The position numbers were made by a program, and so were the translations under genes. The notes beneath the pieces are model-generated. The model had not been told where the DNA came from and made no database searches. It saw only the letters and a program-made list of their open reading frames with translations. Of a stretch of DNA of 64,000 nucleotides, positions 27,057-35,491 are shown piece after piece (within the stretch, counting starts at the first letter, position 1; the number at the start of each line of letters is the position of its first letter). The stretch spans positions 5,518,001 through 5,582,000 of the forward strand of contig CBDETD010000002.1 in the NCBI GenBank assembly GCA_965242805.1, written 5' to 3'. The DNA is from JANQEU01 sp965242805 (GTDB lineage Bacteria; Bacteroidota; Bacteroidia; Cytophagales; Cyclobacteriaceae).

Positions 27057-27085
27057 TTGTTAACTATTTGTATTGAAATCGATAT

Positions 27086-28297
27086 ATGTCAGATATAAAA
27101 CTAAATACGATCGAGGAGGGCATTGAAGCCATTAAAAATGGTGAGATCATTATTGTCGTCGATGATGAGAAAAGGGAAAATGAAGGTGATTTCATTTGTG
27201 CGGCAGAAAAGATCACTCCTGATATTGTAAACTTTATGGCAAAAGAGGGTAGAGGCCTTATTTGTGTCGCTCTAATCGAACAAAGATGCGATGAACTTGG
27301 TCTCGACCTAATGGTGGGTAGAAACACAGCTGTGCATGAAACTGCTTTCACGGTTTCGGTTGATCTTCTTGGTAATGGAACAACTACCGGTATTTCCACA
27401 GCAGACAGGGCGAAGACTATTAGTGCTTTGGTAGATCCCAAAACACATCCCCAGGATCTGGGCCGGCCAGGACATATTTTCCCACTAAAAGCTAAACAAG
27501 GGGGAGTCCTCAGGAGGACCGGACACACGGAAGCATCCATTGATTTTGCTCGATTGGCAGGATTACAGCCAGCAGGTGTACTTGTAGAGATATTGAAGGA
27601 TGATGGGACCATGGCAAGACTACCGGATCTCCGGAAGATTGCAGATAAGTTCGATCTCAAATTGGTCTCGATTGAGGATCTTATTGAATACAGACTTAAA
27701 AATGAATCCCTTATTGAGGAGGAGATTGAAGTCAAAATGCCTACTGAATACGGGGATTTCAATTTGAAAGCTTTCAAACAAACAAATACAGGAGACACCC
27801 ACATCGTATTGTATAAAGGGGAATGGAAGGAAGATGAACCTGTTTTGGTTAGGGTCCACTCTTCATGTTTGACCGGGGATATATTCTCTTCACATAGATG
27901 CGATTGCGGAAATCAACTTCATAATTCAATGCAGATGGTAGAGAAGGCTGGAAAAGGTATGGTTGTTTATATGAACCAGGAGGGAAGAGGAATTGGTCTG
28001 GTTAACAAACTAAGGGCCTACAAACTGCAGGAAGATGGAATGGATACTGTGGAGGCCAACTTACATCTTGGGTTTAAGATGGACGAAAGGGATTATGGAG
28101 TTGGAGCACAGATCATCAGACATATGGGGGTAAGAAAATTGAAATTGATAACAAATAATCCAAAGAAAAGAATTGGATTAATGGGTTATGGCCTGGAAAT
28201 TGTGGATAATGTTCCTATTGAGATATTCCCCAATAAACACAACAAAAAATACCTGGAGACCAAACGTGACAAAATGGGACATGACATTTTGAAATAG
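27086..28297 (+). CDS. ribBA: bifunctional 3,4-dihydroxy-2-butanone-4-phosphate synthase / GTP cyclohydrolase II
   Basis: The 403-residue enzyme supplies both precursors of riboflavin. The N-terminal RibB half (about 1-205) shows DDEKRENEGDFICAAEK, GRNTAVHETAFTVSVD and RTGHTEASIDFARLAGL. The C-terminal RibA half (about 210-403) has the zinc site RVHSSCLTGDIFSSHRCDCG and the NQEGRGIGL motif. Both active sites look intact. It follows dnaG by 29 bp with no FMN riboswitch between, and abuts the next gene without a gap. Confidence 0.97.
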   Translation: MSDIKLNTIEEGIEAIKNGEIIIVVDDEKRENEGDFICAAEKITPDIVNFMAKEGRGLICVALIEQRCDELGLDLMVGRNTAVHETAFTVSVDLLGNGTTTGISTADRAKTISALVDPKTHPQDLGRPGHIFPLKAKQGGVLRRTGHTEASIDFARLAGLQPAGVLVEILKDDGTMARLPDLRKIADKFDLKLVSIEDLIEYRLKNESLIEEEIEVKMPTEYGDFNLKAFKQTNTGDTHIVLYKGEWKEDEPVLVRVHSSCLTGDIFSSHRCDCGNQLHNSMQMVEKAGKGMVVYMNQEGRGIGLVNKLRAYKLQEDGMDTVEANLHLGFKMDERDYGVGAQIIRHMGVRKLKLITNNPKKRIGLMGYGLEIVDNVPIEIFPNKHNKKYLETKRDKMGHDILK

Positions 28298-28903
28298 ATG
28301 AAAAAAGCCGTTTTCCTTGCCTTACTACTGATTATTACCTGCTTCGGATTTTCACAGGAGTTTTCTGCATTTAAGTGGCACAAGGGATTTCTGGTTACTG
28401 CCAATGGTGATACTCTAAGAGGTAAAATCAAGTATGATCTCGAAAACAATGCTATCCAGTTAGCCAATAATGAAATAATTAGAGGTTATTCGAGTTTCAA
28501 GGTCTTCTATGTTGAAATATTTGACGAGGTATTGCAGAATTATCGTCAGTTTTATTCTATTCCCTATAAGCTTCGATCCAATTATGAGGTGCCTGTTTTG
28601 TTTGAAGTACTATACGAAGGTGGACTGAGTTTATTGGCTCGAGAAAAGATTGTTCAAGAATCTGCGACATCAGGCAACCCCTTCTGGTATCAGGGAAGAT
28701 ACATGCAAAACGCAGTGGATTATGATTTTTTCTTCCTTACGAAAAAAGGTACAATCACCTACTTTGACGGATCGAAGAATTCCCTATTGGAGATCCTTGT
28801 AAAGAAAAGAACGCAAGTGAAGGAATTCATAAAAACCAATAAGCTGAAGACTGACGAGGTGGAAGACCTCATCAGGATCATTTCGTTTTACAACTCGATA
28901 TAG
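28298..28903 (+). CDS. small secreted protein of unknown function
   Basis: The 201-residue product has a clear signal peptide (MKKAVFLALLLIITCFGFSQ) and a mature domain rich in beta strands, beginning with WHKGFLVTANGDTLRGKIKYD, a pattern seen in many uncharacterised Bacteroidota periplasmic proteins in which a small strand pair follows the signal. No enzyme motif is seen. Its ATG immediately follows the ribBA stop, implying co-translation, though no link to riboflavin is evident. surE follows after 73 bp. Confidence 0.78.
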   Translation: MKKAVFLALLLIITCFGFSQEFSAFKWHKGFLVTANGDTLRGKIKYDLENNAIQLANNEIIRGYSSFKVFYVEIFDEVLQNYRQFYSIPYKLRSNYEVPVLFEVLYEGGLSLLAREKIVQESATSGNPFWYQGRYMQNAVDYDFFFLTKKGTITYFDGSKNSLLEILVKKRTQVKEFIKTNKLKTDEVEDLIRIISFYNSI

Positions 28904-28976
28904 TTCGGAACTCTTTTCTTTAGATAATTTAGTTGTTAGTCCGTAGAATTGCTCATCAGTCAGATCAATCATATCT

Positions 28977-29747
28977 ATGACAAAACCAAAAATTTTAGTT
29001 ACCAATGATGATGGGATCACTTCAAGGGGCATCAGAAAGTTGGTGGAAATCATGCAGCAAATAGGGGAGGTTATTGTTGTGGCTCCCGACTCTCCCCAAT
29101 CAGGTATGGGACATGCGATTACCGTCGGGGATACATTAAGGATTACCTCCAATGGGATCTTTGAAGGCGTCGAGGCCTATGAATGCAGCGGTACACCAGC
29201 GGATTGTGTAAAGCTTGCTAAACATCAGGTTATGAAGGATAGAAATATTGACCTTGTCGCCAGCGGGATCAACCATGGAAGTAATTCATCAATCAGTGTC
29301 CTGTACTCTGGGACAATGAGTGCGGCAATTGAGGGGGCGATCGAAGGTATTCCAGCTATTGGATTCTCACTCTGCGACTACAGCCCTGGTGGGGATCTCT
29401 CGCATGTTGACGAATATGTGCTTAAGATCGCCTCGGAGACTATAGAGAAGGGTATACCTAAAGGGATTGCCCTTAACGTCAATATTCCACCAAAACAGCA
29501 AGGTAGGATAAAGGGTATCAAGATCTGCAGGCAAGCCAATGCCAAATGGGAAGAAGACTTTGATAAGAGGATCGATCCACACGGTAGAGAATACTATTGG
29601 ATGGTGGGTAACTTCATTAATCACGACAGGGGAGAGGACAATGATGAATGGGCTATTGCGAATAACTATGTGTCCGTGGTGCCTTGTCAATATGATATGA
29701 CCGGTCATTATGCCATCACCCGGATGAACGACGAGTGGGAGATATGA
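28977..29747 (+). CDS. surE: 5'/3'-nucleotidase SurE
   Basis: The 256-residue phosphatase hydrolyses nucleoside monophosphates and short polyphosphates. It has the metal-binding ILVTNDDGITS (Asp8-Asp9 region), VAPDSPQSGMGHAIT, SGINHGSNSSISVLYSGTM and the ALNVNIP strand typical of SurE. Length is normal. It is convergent with the GldM-like gene, with 19 bp between the stops and no obvious terminator. Confidence 0.96.
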   Translation: MTKPKILVTNDDGITSRGIRKLVEIMQQIGEVIVVAPDSPQSGMGHAITVGDTLRITSNGIFEGVEAYECSGTPADCVKLAKHQVMKDRNIDLVASGINHGSNSSISVLYSGTMSAAIEGAIEGIPAIGFSLCDYSPGGDLSHVDEYVLKIASETIEKGIPKGIALNVNIPPKQQGRIKGIKICRQANAKWEEDFDKRIDPHGREYYWMVGNFINHDRGEDNDEWAIANNYVSVVPCQYDMTGHYAITRMNDEWEI

Positions 29748-29766
29748 TGGAATGTCAGCAAAATTG

Positions 29767-31167
29767 TCACTTCAATGGGATCGAGAAAAATTTCGGATTG
29801 AAGTAAAGTACATTTTCTACGTCTCCTTTGAAATTCCTCCTAAGGACACGTTTTACCTCCACCTTCAGCAAATCACCCGGTTTAGCGGTTCTTGTCAAAT
29901 GGTTTATGTTGACCTTACTTTTCCCTTTTACCATTCCTTTTAATGTTCCACCACTTATTAAAGATACTTCACTTGATTCCACTCGGTAGAGTGCATCTTT
30001 GGGTAGTGCCGCTCCAAAATCCGGATCCGAGAATACTCTTAATTCGAGAGATGAAATCTGTGCTCCAACTCCAGCGTTTAGGTCAATTTCGCCAAACCTG
30101 CTGAAGATCCTGATTGACGGGGAAGGAATTCGTCTAACAGGAAAGGATGTAGAGCCTATCCTAACTCCTTCGTTATAGACACTGACTGTCACCTTTTTGC
30201 TGCCGGGTACGATGGTCATTGATCCCGGTCGATTTCCATATTTAAAATCACCACCAACAACCTCGAATCTGGGGCTATAATCACTACCCAAAGCAGGGAC
30301 ATTGATTGAGACCTGATTTCCACAATTGAGATAAAGGGAATTAACGGCTTGTGATGAAACTTCAAGGAATGGTACTACTGTCTTGTATGAATCGAATGTT
30401 GTAATTGTCCGTGTCTCATTAAATAATTCAATTTCTGCAGAATAATGAAGGTTCCTGACATTGACATTGCCCGACTCTATTTGGGATACTTCTTCAAAAA
30501 CGGCCACACCTTCATTGATGGGTAATTCTTCTTCATTCACAGAAATGTTCTTAACATAGGTCTTATCAAGTTTTGCGGCAAGCACAATTTCCGATCTGTA
30601 AATCCCACCGTTTGGAACTTCCCTTGAGTTGGGAATAACTGTTAGGAACACGCTATCAGTCATAAACCCACAACTTTCGATGACGGTTTTCAATGAATCA
30701 ACTTCTTCTTTCATTTTAATGTTGGCCACACTTATTTCTTCAATTTGCCGTTCAAATCTTGCCGTCCTTTCATACATACCAGCGGGTGGAAACCATGGAC
30801 GTGCATCAAGAAAAGGAATGATCTCAGCTGTTTGATCGGTATCCATTGGTTCCGTGTATTGGACGGAGGAGTAGACAGCCTGAATTCCATTTACCGAAAA
30901 ATACATGATACAACCACTGAAAAATAAAATGAGAGCAGATTTATAGTCGATAGACTCCTCACCTTCTGGCAGGACAAACACGATGAATTGGGAAAGAAGA
31001 AATGAAACGATCCCGCAGTAAAACATAAAGCCAACAGGAGATCTTAGGTTGCTTATAAAAAAGGAAAGTATGGAATAGCTAATACTCGTTATCAGCCATA
31101 TGCCCACGCTGGCGAATACAAGATTCCTCAACGTGATTGTTTTAAAAAGATGACTTGGTAATTGCAT
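29767..31167 (-). CDS. GldM/PorM-like protein with three N-terminal membrane helices
   Basis: The 466-residue protein starts with three predicted membrane helices (about 15-38, 44-66 and 75-96), then a coiled coil (about 130-165) and a set of beta domains. The C-terminal 250 residues follow GldM, the periplasmic shaft of type IX secretion: PNGGIYRSEIVLAAKLDK, NSLYLNCGNQVSINVPALG, SMTIVPGSKKVTVSVYNEG, ALPKDALYRVES and a last strand ending KFFSIPLK. Canonical GldM has a single membrane helix that sits in the GldL ring. No gldK, gldL or gldN is nearby, so this is a stand-alone paralogue. It could be part of a second motor or a structural offshoot. Confidence 0.82.
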   Translation of the reverse strand: MQLPSHLFKTITLRNLVFASVGIWLITSISYSILSFFISNLRSPVGFMFYCGIVSFLLSQFIVFVLPEGEESIDYKSALILFFSGCIMYFSVNGIQAVYSSVQYTEPMDTDQTAEIIPFLDARPWFPPAGMYERTARFERQIEEISVANIKMKEEVDSLKTVIESCGFMTDSVFLTVIPNSREVPNGGIYRSEIVLAAKLDKTYVKNISVNEEELPINEGVAVFEEVSQIESGNVNVRNLHYSAEIELFNETRTITTFDSYKTVVPFLEVSSQAVNSLYLNCGNQVSINVPALGSDYSPRFEVVGGDFKYGNRPGSMTIVPGSKKVTVSVYNEGVRIGSTSFPVRRIPSPSIRIFSRFGEIDLNAGVGAQISSLELRVFSDPDFGAALPKDALYRVESSEVSLISGGTLKGMVKGKSKVNINHLTRTAKPGDLLKVEVKRVLRRNFKGDVENVLYFNPKFFSIPLK

Positions 31168-31266
31168 CGTGCTAAAAAAGTGATTGCTCTCTACACTTAA
31201 ATTTAGTCGATAATAGCAATTAGTCCCCGCAAACCAAGTTTTTTAAGATTTTAATGATCAATTGTA

Positions 31267-31992
31267 CTATAGGAGGTTGATCTTCAATATCAGATTGAGA
31301 GCCGGGACCCTTTTGTTCAACGTACGTCCATATCCGGGAACAGCGTATACATCAAGAGGTGCGAATCGATCATAAGCACTCATGATACGATATCGGAAGA
31401 GGAATCCAATAGAGATAAGGTTATTAAGAGATGATTCCTGGTTGTTCTTATTTAGCAATAAGTATTTCTCAGATGTCAATACGATTTCATACCAGGTTGC
31501 AATAAGATCTCTTCGGGAAAATCCCTCTTCAAATGCTTCATTCAAGTCAGAATCGGAACCAATGATGAAAGTGGCATTATCATCGAAACTGGCCTGGGCA
31601 TATCTGAAACCAATGCCGATCTTGTTTCTCTGGTCAACATTAGTCAGATATCCGATACCCACCCGATAATAGCTTCCATTAGATTGATATGTCCCATTTT
31701 GATATGCATCAGGTGGGTTCAGTTCCGCGAAACCGTACTCTCCTATAAATTGGATCTTTTCGAACAGAAGGGTCTCAACCCCAACTTCTGTTTTTGTTTC
31801 GAAATCTGTCCATAGCAATGCCGTTTTTCCGTAGTCCCAAACTAATCGAAATCCAAATGGCTTGGATATTGATTTTAGCGATTGTTGTGGGCTAGCAATA
31901 ATACTGTCAGTATTGGCAACTGTTGAATCAGAGGCCTGACCAACAAGGTTCATGTAGAACAAAATACTAAAAATAACAAGTAAGAGTCTCAT
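31267..31992 (-). CDS. DUF6048-like outer-membrane protein
   Basis: The 241-residue protein has a signal peptide (MRLLLVIFSILFYMNLVGQ) and beta-barrel-like strands such as FGFRLVWDYGKTALLW, YYRVGIGYL and KIGIGFRYAQASF, ending in NLILKINLL. Fold and neighbours fit the Bacteroidota family DUF6048, normally found with DUF6452. It overlaps the upstream DUF6452-like gene by 26 bases. Function is unknown. Confidence 0.75.
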   Translation of the reverse strand: MRLLLVIFSILFYMNLVGQASDSTVANTDSIIASPQQSLKSISKPFGFRLVWDYGKTALLWTDFETKTEVGVETLLFEKIQFIGEYGFAELNPPDAYQNGTYQSNGSYYRVGIGYLTNVDQRNKIGIGFRYAQASFDDNATFIIGSDSDLNEAFEEGFSRRDLIATWYEIVLTSEKYLLLNKNNQESSLNNLISIGFLFRYRIMSAYDRFAPLDVYAVPGYGRTLNKRVPALNLILKINLL

Positions 31993-32692
31993 CCTGAACT
32001 GAACAGTCTTCTGTTAAACATTTCACTGGAGCAATAGAATCAAATTGATGATCTATCACTTTAAAATTAAGTATCTCAATTATGATGTTTCTCCGTGTGT
32101 CAACAGATGTGATATTTTCATGAGTTAGAGAAAGCCGATATTCGTTTCCCCCTAAAACGATCTGATATTCGCTTATCGTATCGTTGAAGTTAAGGGGAAT
32201 TGAATACTGACTGGCGCTGTCCTCGTATTTGATGCTATTTCCGTTAGCCAGATTTACTACGGAATCTACCAGGACTTCACCATTATTTATCCTGGTCTTA
32301 ATGGCTTCAATGGAATCAATTTTCGTATCTAAGTTCACTAATACAGCCACTATACTATTTAATTCTACAGAGTCCACAGTCATTTCCAACAAGATGGAAT
32401 CAAAAGTTGATTGAAGTTCATTATTTCCTGAATCGATCCCTATCTGGAGTGCCATCAGGCTCTCGGTATTTGTATTTAAGGACATAGTGAGTTGCATCTC
32501 AATGTTTGATAGACTATCATCCACGAAGTTTAGGCTGTCATTTGATTTGTCAAGGATAGAAAGGCTGTCGTCGTTTATGAATACAAGAGAAATCGCTGAT
32601 TCGGTTATTATTGGATCACAATCTGCACAGTCATCGCAAGACTCTATCCATACAAGGAAGAACACAAAAGCAAATATGTAAAAAGGCCTCAA
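31967..32692 (-). CDS. DUF6452-like lipoprotein with coiled-coil insertion
   Basis: The 241-residue protein starts with a TTG at 32692; an in-frame stop of priA lies immediately before it and no ATG precedes the signal. The lipobox-like FLVWIESC gives Cys19, so it is a probable lipoprotein. A cysteine cluster (CDDCADCD) follows, then a Ser/Asp/Asn-rich helical stretch at about 45-145 with a coiled-coil look, then a beta domain (YSIPLNFNDTISEYQIVLGG) and a Cys-rich end. The ends fit DUF6452, while the middle is longer than I expect. It abuts priA and overlaps the DUF6048 gene. Confidence 0.68.
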   Translation of the reverse strand: MRPFYIFAFVFFLVWIESCDDCADCDPIITESAISLVFINDDSLSILDKSNDSLNFVDDSLSNIEMQLTMSLNTNTESLMALQIGIDSGNNELQSTFDSILLEMTVDSVELNSIVAVLVNLDTKIDSIEAIKTRINNGEVLVDSVVNLANGNSIKYEDSASQYSIPLNFNDTISEYQIVLGGNEYRLSLTHENITSVDTRRNIIIEILNFKVIDHQFDSIAPVKCLTEDCSVQDETLTCYF

Positions 32693-35152
32693 TTATATCG
32701 GATCTACATCGAAGTGTACCAGTACAGATTTAAACGCAGGCAAAGCTAATAAGGTATCTCTACATGATTGAAGGAATTCTTTCACAGCGTCTAAATTAAT
32801 CCGCTCCTTTTCCAGCTTAATAATGATCTCATGTATATAGTAGTTTCTGATCTTACTGATTACAGGTGTGGTAGGGTGAAGCGCACGATGAGATCCCAGC
32901 TCCTTTTGAATGAGAAAGTGATAATGATTTGCTGCCTCGAGCGAAACCTGTTTCTCCCGATGTCTGAATACGACTTGTATTAACCGGTAGTAGGGAGGGT
33001 ACCGAAACTTGCTTCGTTCTTCCAGCTCTCCTGCATAAAAAAGATCAAGATGTCCCTCCTTGATATGTTGCAAAATTTCCTGCAACGGATCATTTGTTTG
33101 TATTAATACTTTACCTCTTTCATGTTTTCGGCCGGATCGACCACTTACCTGGGTGATCATTTGGAAGGCTCTTTCATAAGACCGGAAGTCAGGGAAATGT
33201 ATAAGCCGATCGACTTCATAAATACCAACAAGATTTACTCTTTCGAAGTCCAGACCTTTTGCTACCATTTGAGTGCCAATCAGGATCTGAATACTGCCGC
33301 TTTCAAAATCATCAATTATTTGCTGATATGAGTACTTATTGCGAGTGGTATCCAAATCCATGCGCTTGATCTGAACCTCAGGCAGTAAAAGATTAAGTTC
33401 TTCTTCTATTTTTTCAGTTCCGATACCAACTGTTCTCACCTTTTCTGATCCACATGAGGAGCAGTTTGGGTCATAGAAGTTATTGAAACCACAATAGTGA
33501 CATATCAATTGATTTTGGTAAATATGATAGGTCAAGCTAACTGAACAATTGGGACATTTCGGAATATGATTGCAATTGTCGCACTGTAGAAATGGAGCAT
33601 AACCCCGACGATTTTGAAAAAGAATTACCTGTTTGTCATGGGTGAGTGAGTTTTGTACCTCTTCCAGTAGGATTGAACTGGTGCTACCTTTGATCCTGTT
33701 TTTCTTCCTTTCCCTGATCAGGTCAACATATTCAATTTGAGGGAGTGGTTGTTTTTCAAATCTTTCATCGAGTGTAACGTATCCATACTTTTTATCCTGG
33801 GCATTTTTATAACTTTCAAGTGATGGAGTTGCACTGGCCAGAAGAACATTGGCTTTGTGCAGCCTTCCCAGATAAATAGCCCCGTCTCGAGCATGGTACC
33901 TCGGTGCAGGTTCATATTGCTTGAAGGAATGCTCATGTTCCTCATCGACTATGATCAATGAGAGATTTTGAAAAGGAAGGAAAATTGAACTCCTAACACC
34001 AATGACGAAATCGTACTTTCCTGCCAGGCAGTGTTGATAGATCTCAGCTCTTTCGTTGTCAGAAAACCTGGAATGGTATACACCGAATCGATCTCCAAAA
34101 TATTGCCGGAAGCGCTTAATGATCTGAGTTGTAAGAGCTATTTCAGGTAATAGGAGCAGTGCCTGATTTCCATTTTGTATCTTGTCAGCGATCAGATCCA
34201 TATAGATCTCTGTCTTACCTGACCCTGTTATCCCTTTGAGGAGGGTAACTGAAGAATTTTGGAAACAATCTGAAATACTGTTGCGAGCTATTTGCTGAAT
34301 TGAGGATAATTTGGACAGGGATCTCAATTCCAGATCATCGAATGAAAAGCGATCAATTACCTGCTTCCATTCTATGAATATTTCTTTTTTTACAAGTGTG
34401 TTTACTGAGCTGGGACTGATCCCTTCGTCAATAAAAGCTCTTCTCAGATAACCCTTGTCATTGAGCCTTGGGTCGGTCAGCAAATCCACTTTCTTCAGGT
34501 ACATTAAAATGGCATCTAGTTGCTTTGGCCATTTCTCGAGGTCCTGAGCAAGTTTTTCAAGCGAAGTGGTCTCCATATAATCGTCGTTTAACCGGATCCG
34601 ACTTTCTTTTTTAGCAACAAATTTGTCTTTTACTCTTTCAAACAGGTATATCAAGCCTTTTTCTTTTAGGTTCTTGATAATTCGATAAGGGCTTTTCAAA
34701 CCAGTTATTTGCCTTATCTCTTCTGTTGAAAGTTCTCCTTTGGAAAGAAATTGTATCACGTTGTATTCATGATCATCGAGTTCAGAATAATCTATTTCTT
34801 GATCTGGAATCAGTCCGATGAACGAATCACTTGATAATTTAAGATTTGAAGGGACAGCCGCATTGTAGGCATCTCCAATCGAGCACATGTAATATTTTGA
34901 AATCCATTTGAGGAATTCAATTTGTCTGGAATTTAGAATAGGTCTATCATCCAGGATATCCAGTACTTCTTTAATATTATATTGAGAAATAGGAGGATTT
35001 TCGGAAACCTTGTAGACAATGCCTGTATATATTTTTCTTTTGCCGAAAGGGACCGTAACTCGACAACCTTTTAACTCTCGGTATTGACCCCTGACAAAAT
35101 ATGTAAAATAACCTGGTAGAGGAAGTGGAAGTATGACTTGTAAATACAGCAA
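32693..35152 (-). CDS. priA: primosomal protein N' (replication restart helicase)
   Basis: The 819-residue helicase reloads the replisome at stalled forks. It has Walker A GITGSGKTE, the DEEH box (IIVDEEHEHSF), zinc-binding cysteines in CDNCNHIPKCPNCS, CHYCG and CSSCG, and the C-terminal helicase motif SGRSGR. The N-terminus (LYLQVILPLPLPGYFTYFV) is the 3'-OH-binding domain. The first codon is TTG at 35152; an in-frame TGA lies three codons upstream and no ATG gives a complete N-terminus. Confidence 0.96.
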   Translation of the reverse strand: MLYLQVILPLPLPGYFTYFVRGQYRELKGCRVTVPFGKRKIYTGIVYKVSENPPISQYNIKEVLDILDDRPILNSRQIEFLKWISKYYMCSIGDAYNAAVPSNLKLSSDSFIGLIPDQEIDYSELDDHEYNVIQFLSKGELSTEEIRQITGLKSPYRIIKNLKEKGLIYLFERVKDKFVAKKESRIRLNDDYMETTSLEKLAQDLEKWPKQLDAILMYLKKVDLLTDPRLNDKGYLRRAFIDEGISPSSVNTLVKKEIFIEWKQVIDRFSFDDLELRSLSKLSSIQQIARNSISDCFQNSSVTLLKGITGSGKTEIYMDLIADKIQNGNQALLLLPEIALTTQIIKRFRQYFGDRFGVYHSRFSDNERAEIYQHCLAGKYDFVIGVRSSIFLPFQNLSLIIVDEEHEHSFKQYEPAPRYHARDGAIYLGRLHKANVLLASATPSLESYKNAQDKKYGYVTLDERFEKQPLPQIEYVDLIRERKKNRIKGSTSSILLEEVQNSLTHDKQVILFQNRRGYAPFLQCDNCNHIPKCPNCSVSLTYHIYQNQLICHYCGFNNFYDPNCSSCGSEKVRTVGIGTEKIEEELNLLLPEVQIKRMDLDTTRNKYSYQQIIDDFESGSIQILIGTQMVAKGLDFERVNLVGIYEVDRLIHFPDFRSYERAFQMITQVSGRSGRKHERGKVLIQTNDPLQEILQHIKEGHLDLFYAGELEERSKFRYPPYYRLIQVVFRHREKQVSLEAANHYHFLIQKELGSHRALHPTTPVISKIRNYYIHEIIIKLEKERINLDAVKEFLQSCRDTLLALPAFKSVLVHFDVDPI

Positions 35153-35215
35153 TATAGATCAACAATCTACCGCTAATCTACAATTAGGAAAGAGAATTAT
35201 GCCTATTGGAGATTT

Positions 35216-35401
35216 TTATCTTGCGTACTGCCTCTGATGTTTTTTTACCATGCTGTCCAGCATCTTAAGAGATATTTTAGCCATCTCCATCAGGTCTTCA
35301 TATTTATTGGCAAATTCAATTAATTCGGAGGGAGCGATGTTATCTGTGAAAACAATCTTTTTTCTAAATGACTCCAGGTAGGTTTTTTCGTCGTCAAGCA
35401 T
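35216..35401 (-). CDS. small charged helical protein, unknown
   Basis: The 61-residue frame from an ATG at 35401 is charged and predicted helical (DDEKTYLESFRKKI; KYEDLMEMAKISLKMLDSMVKKHQ). It lies alone between priA and the DUF255 gene. Its later half looks like the coiled-coil linkers seen before signalling domains, but no such domain is here. A short real protein is more likely than not; no function can be offered. Confidence 0.5.
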   Translation of the reverse strand: MLDDEKTYLESFRKKIVFTDNIAPSELIEFANKYEDLMEMAKISLKMLDSMVKKHQRQYAR

Positions 35402-35491
35402 GAGTGTTATGATTTCCTGTTACTAAAGTATTTAATAGAAATCACATGGAATTTCGATTTCGATAAACCTATTGTTTTGTTCGATGAATAA

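Noticed and set aside
27057..27085. Possible FMN riboswitch before ribBA
   Set aside because: Only 29 bp separate dnaG and ribBA; no room for the element.
27064..27804. Long minus-strand frame opposite ribBA
   Set aside because: Ser/Pro-rich composition typical of an antisense shadow of a conserved gene; no family match.
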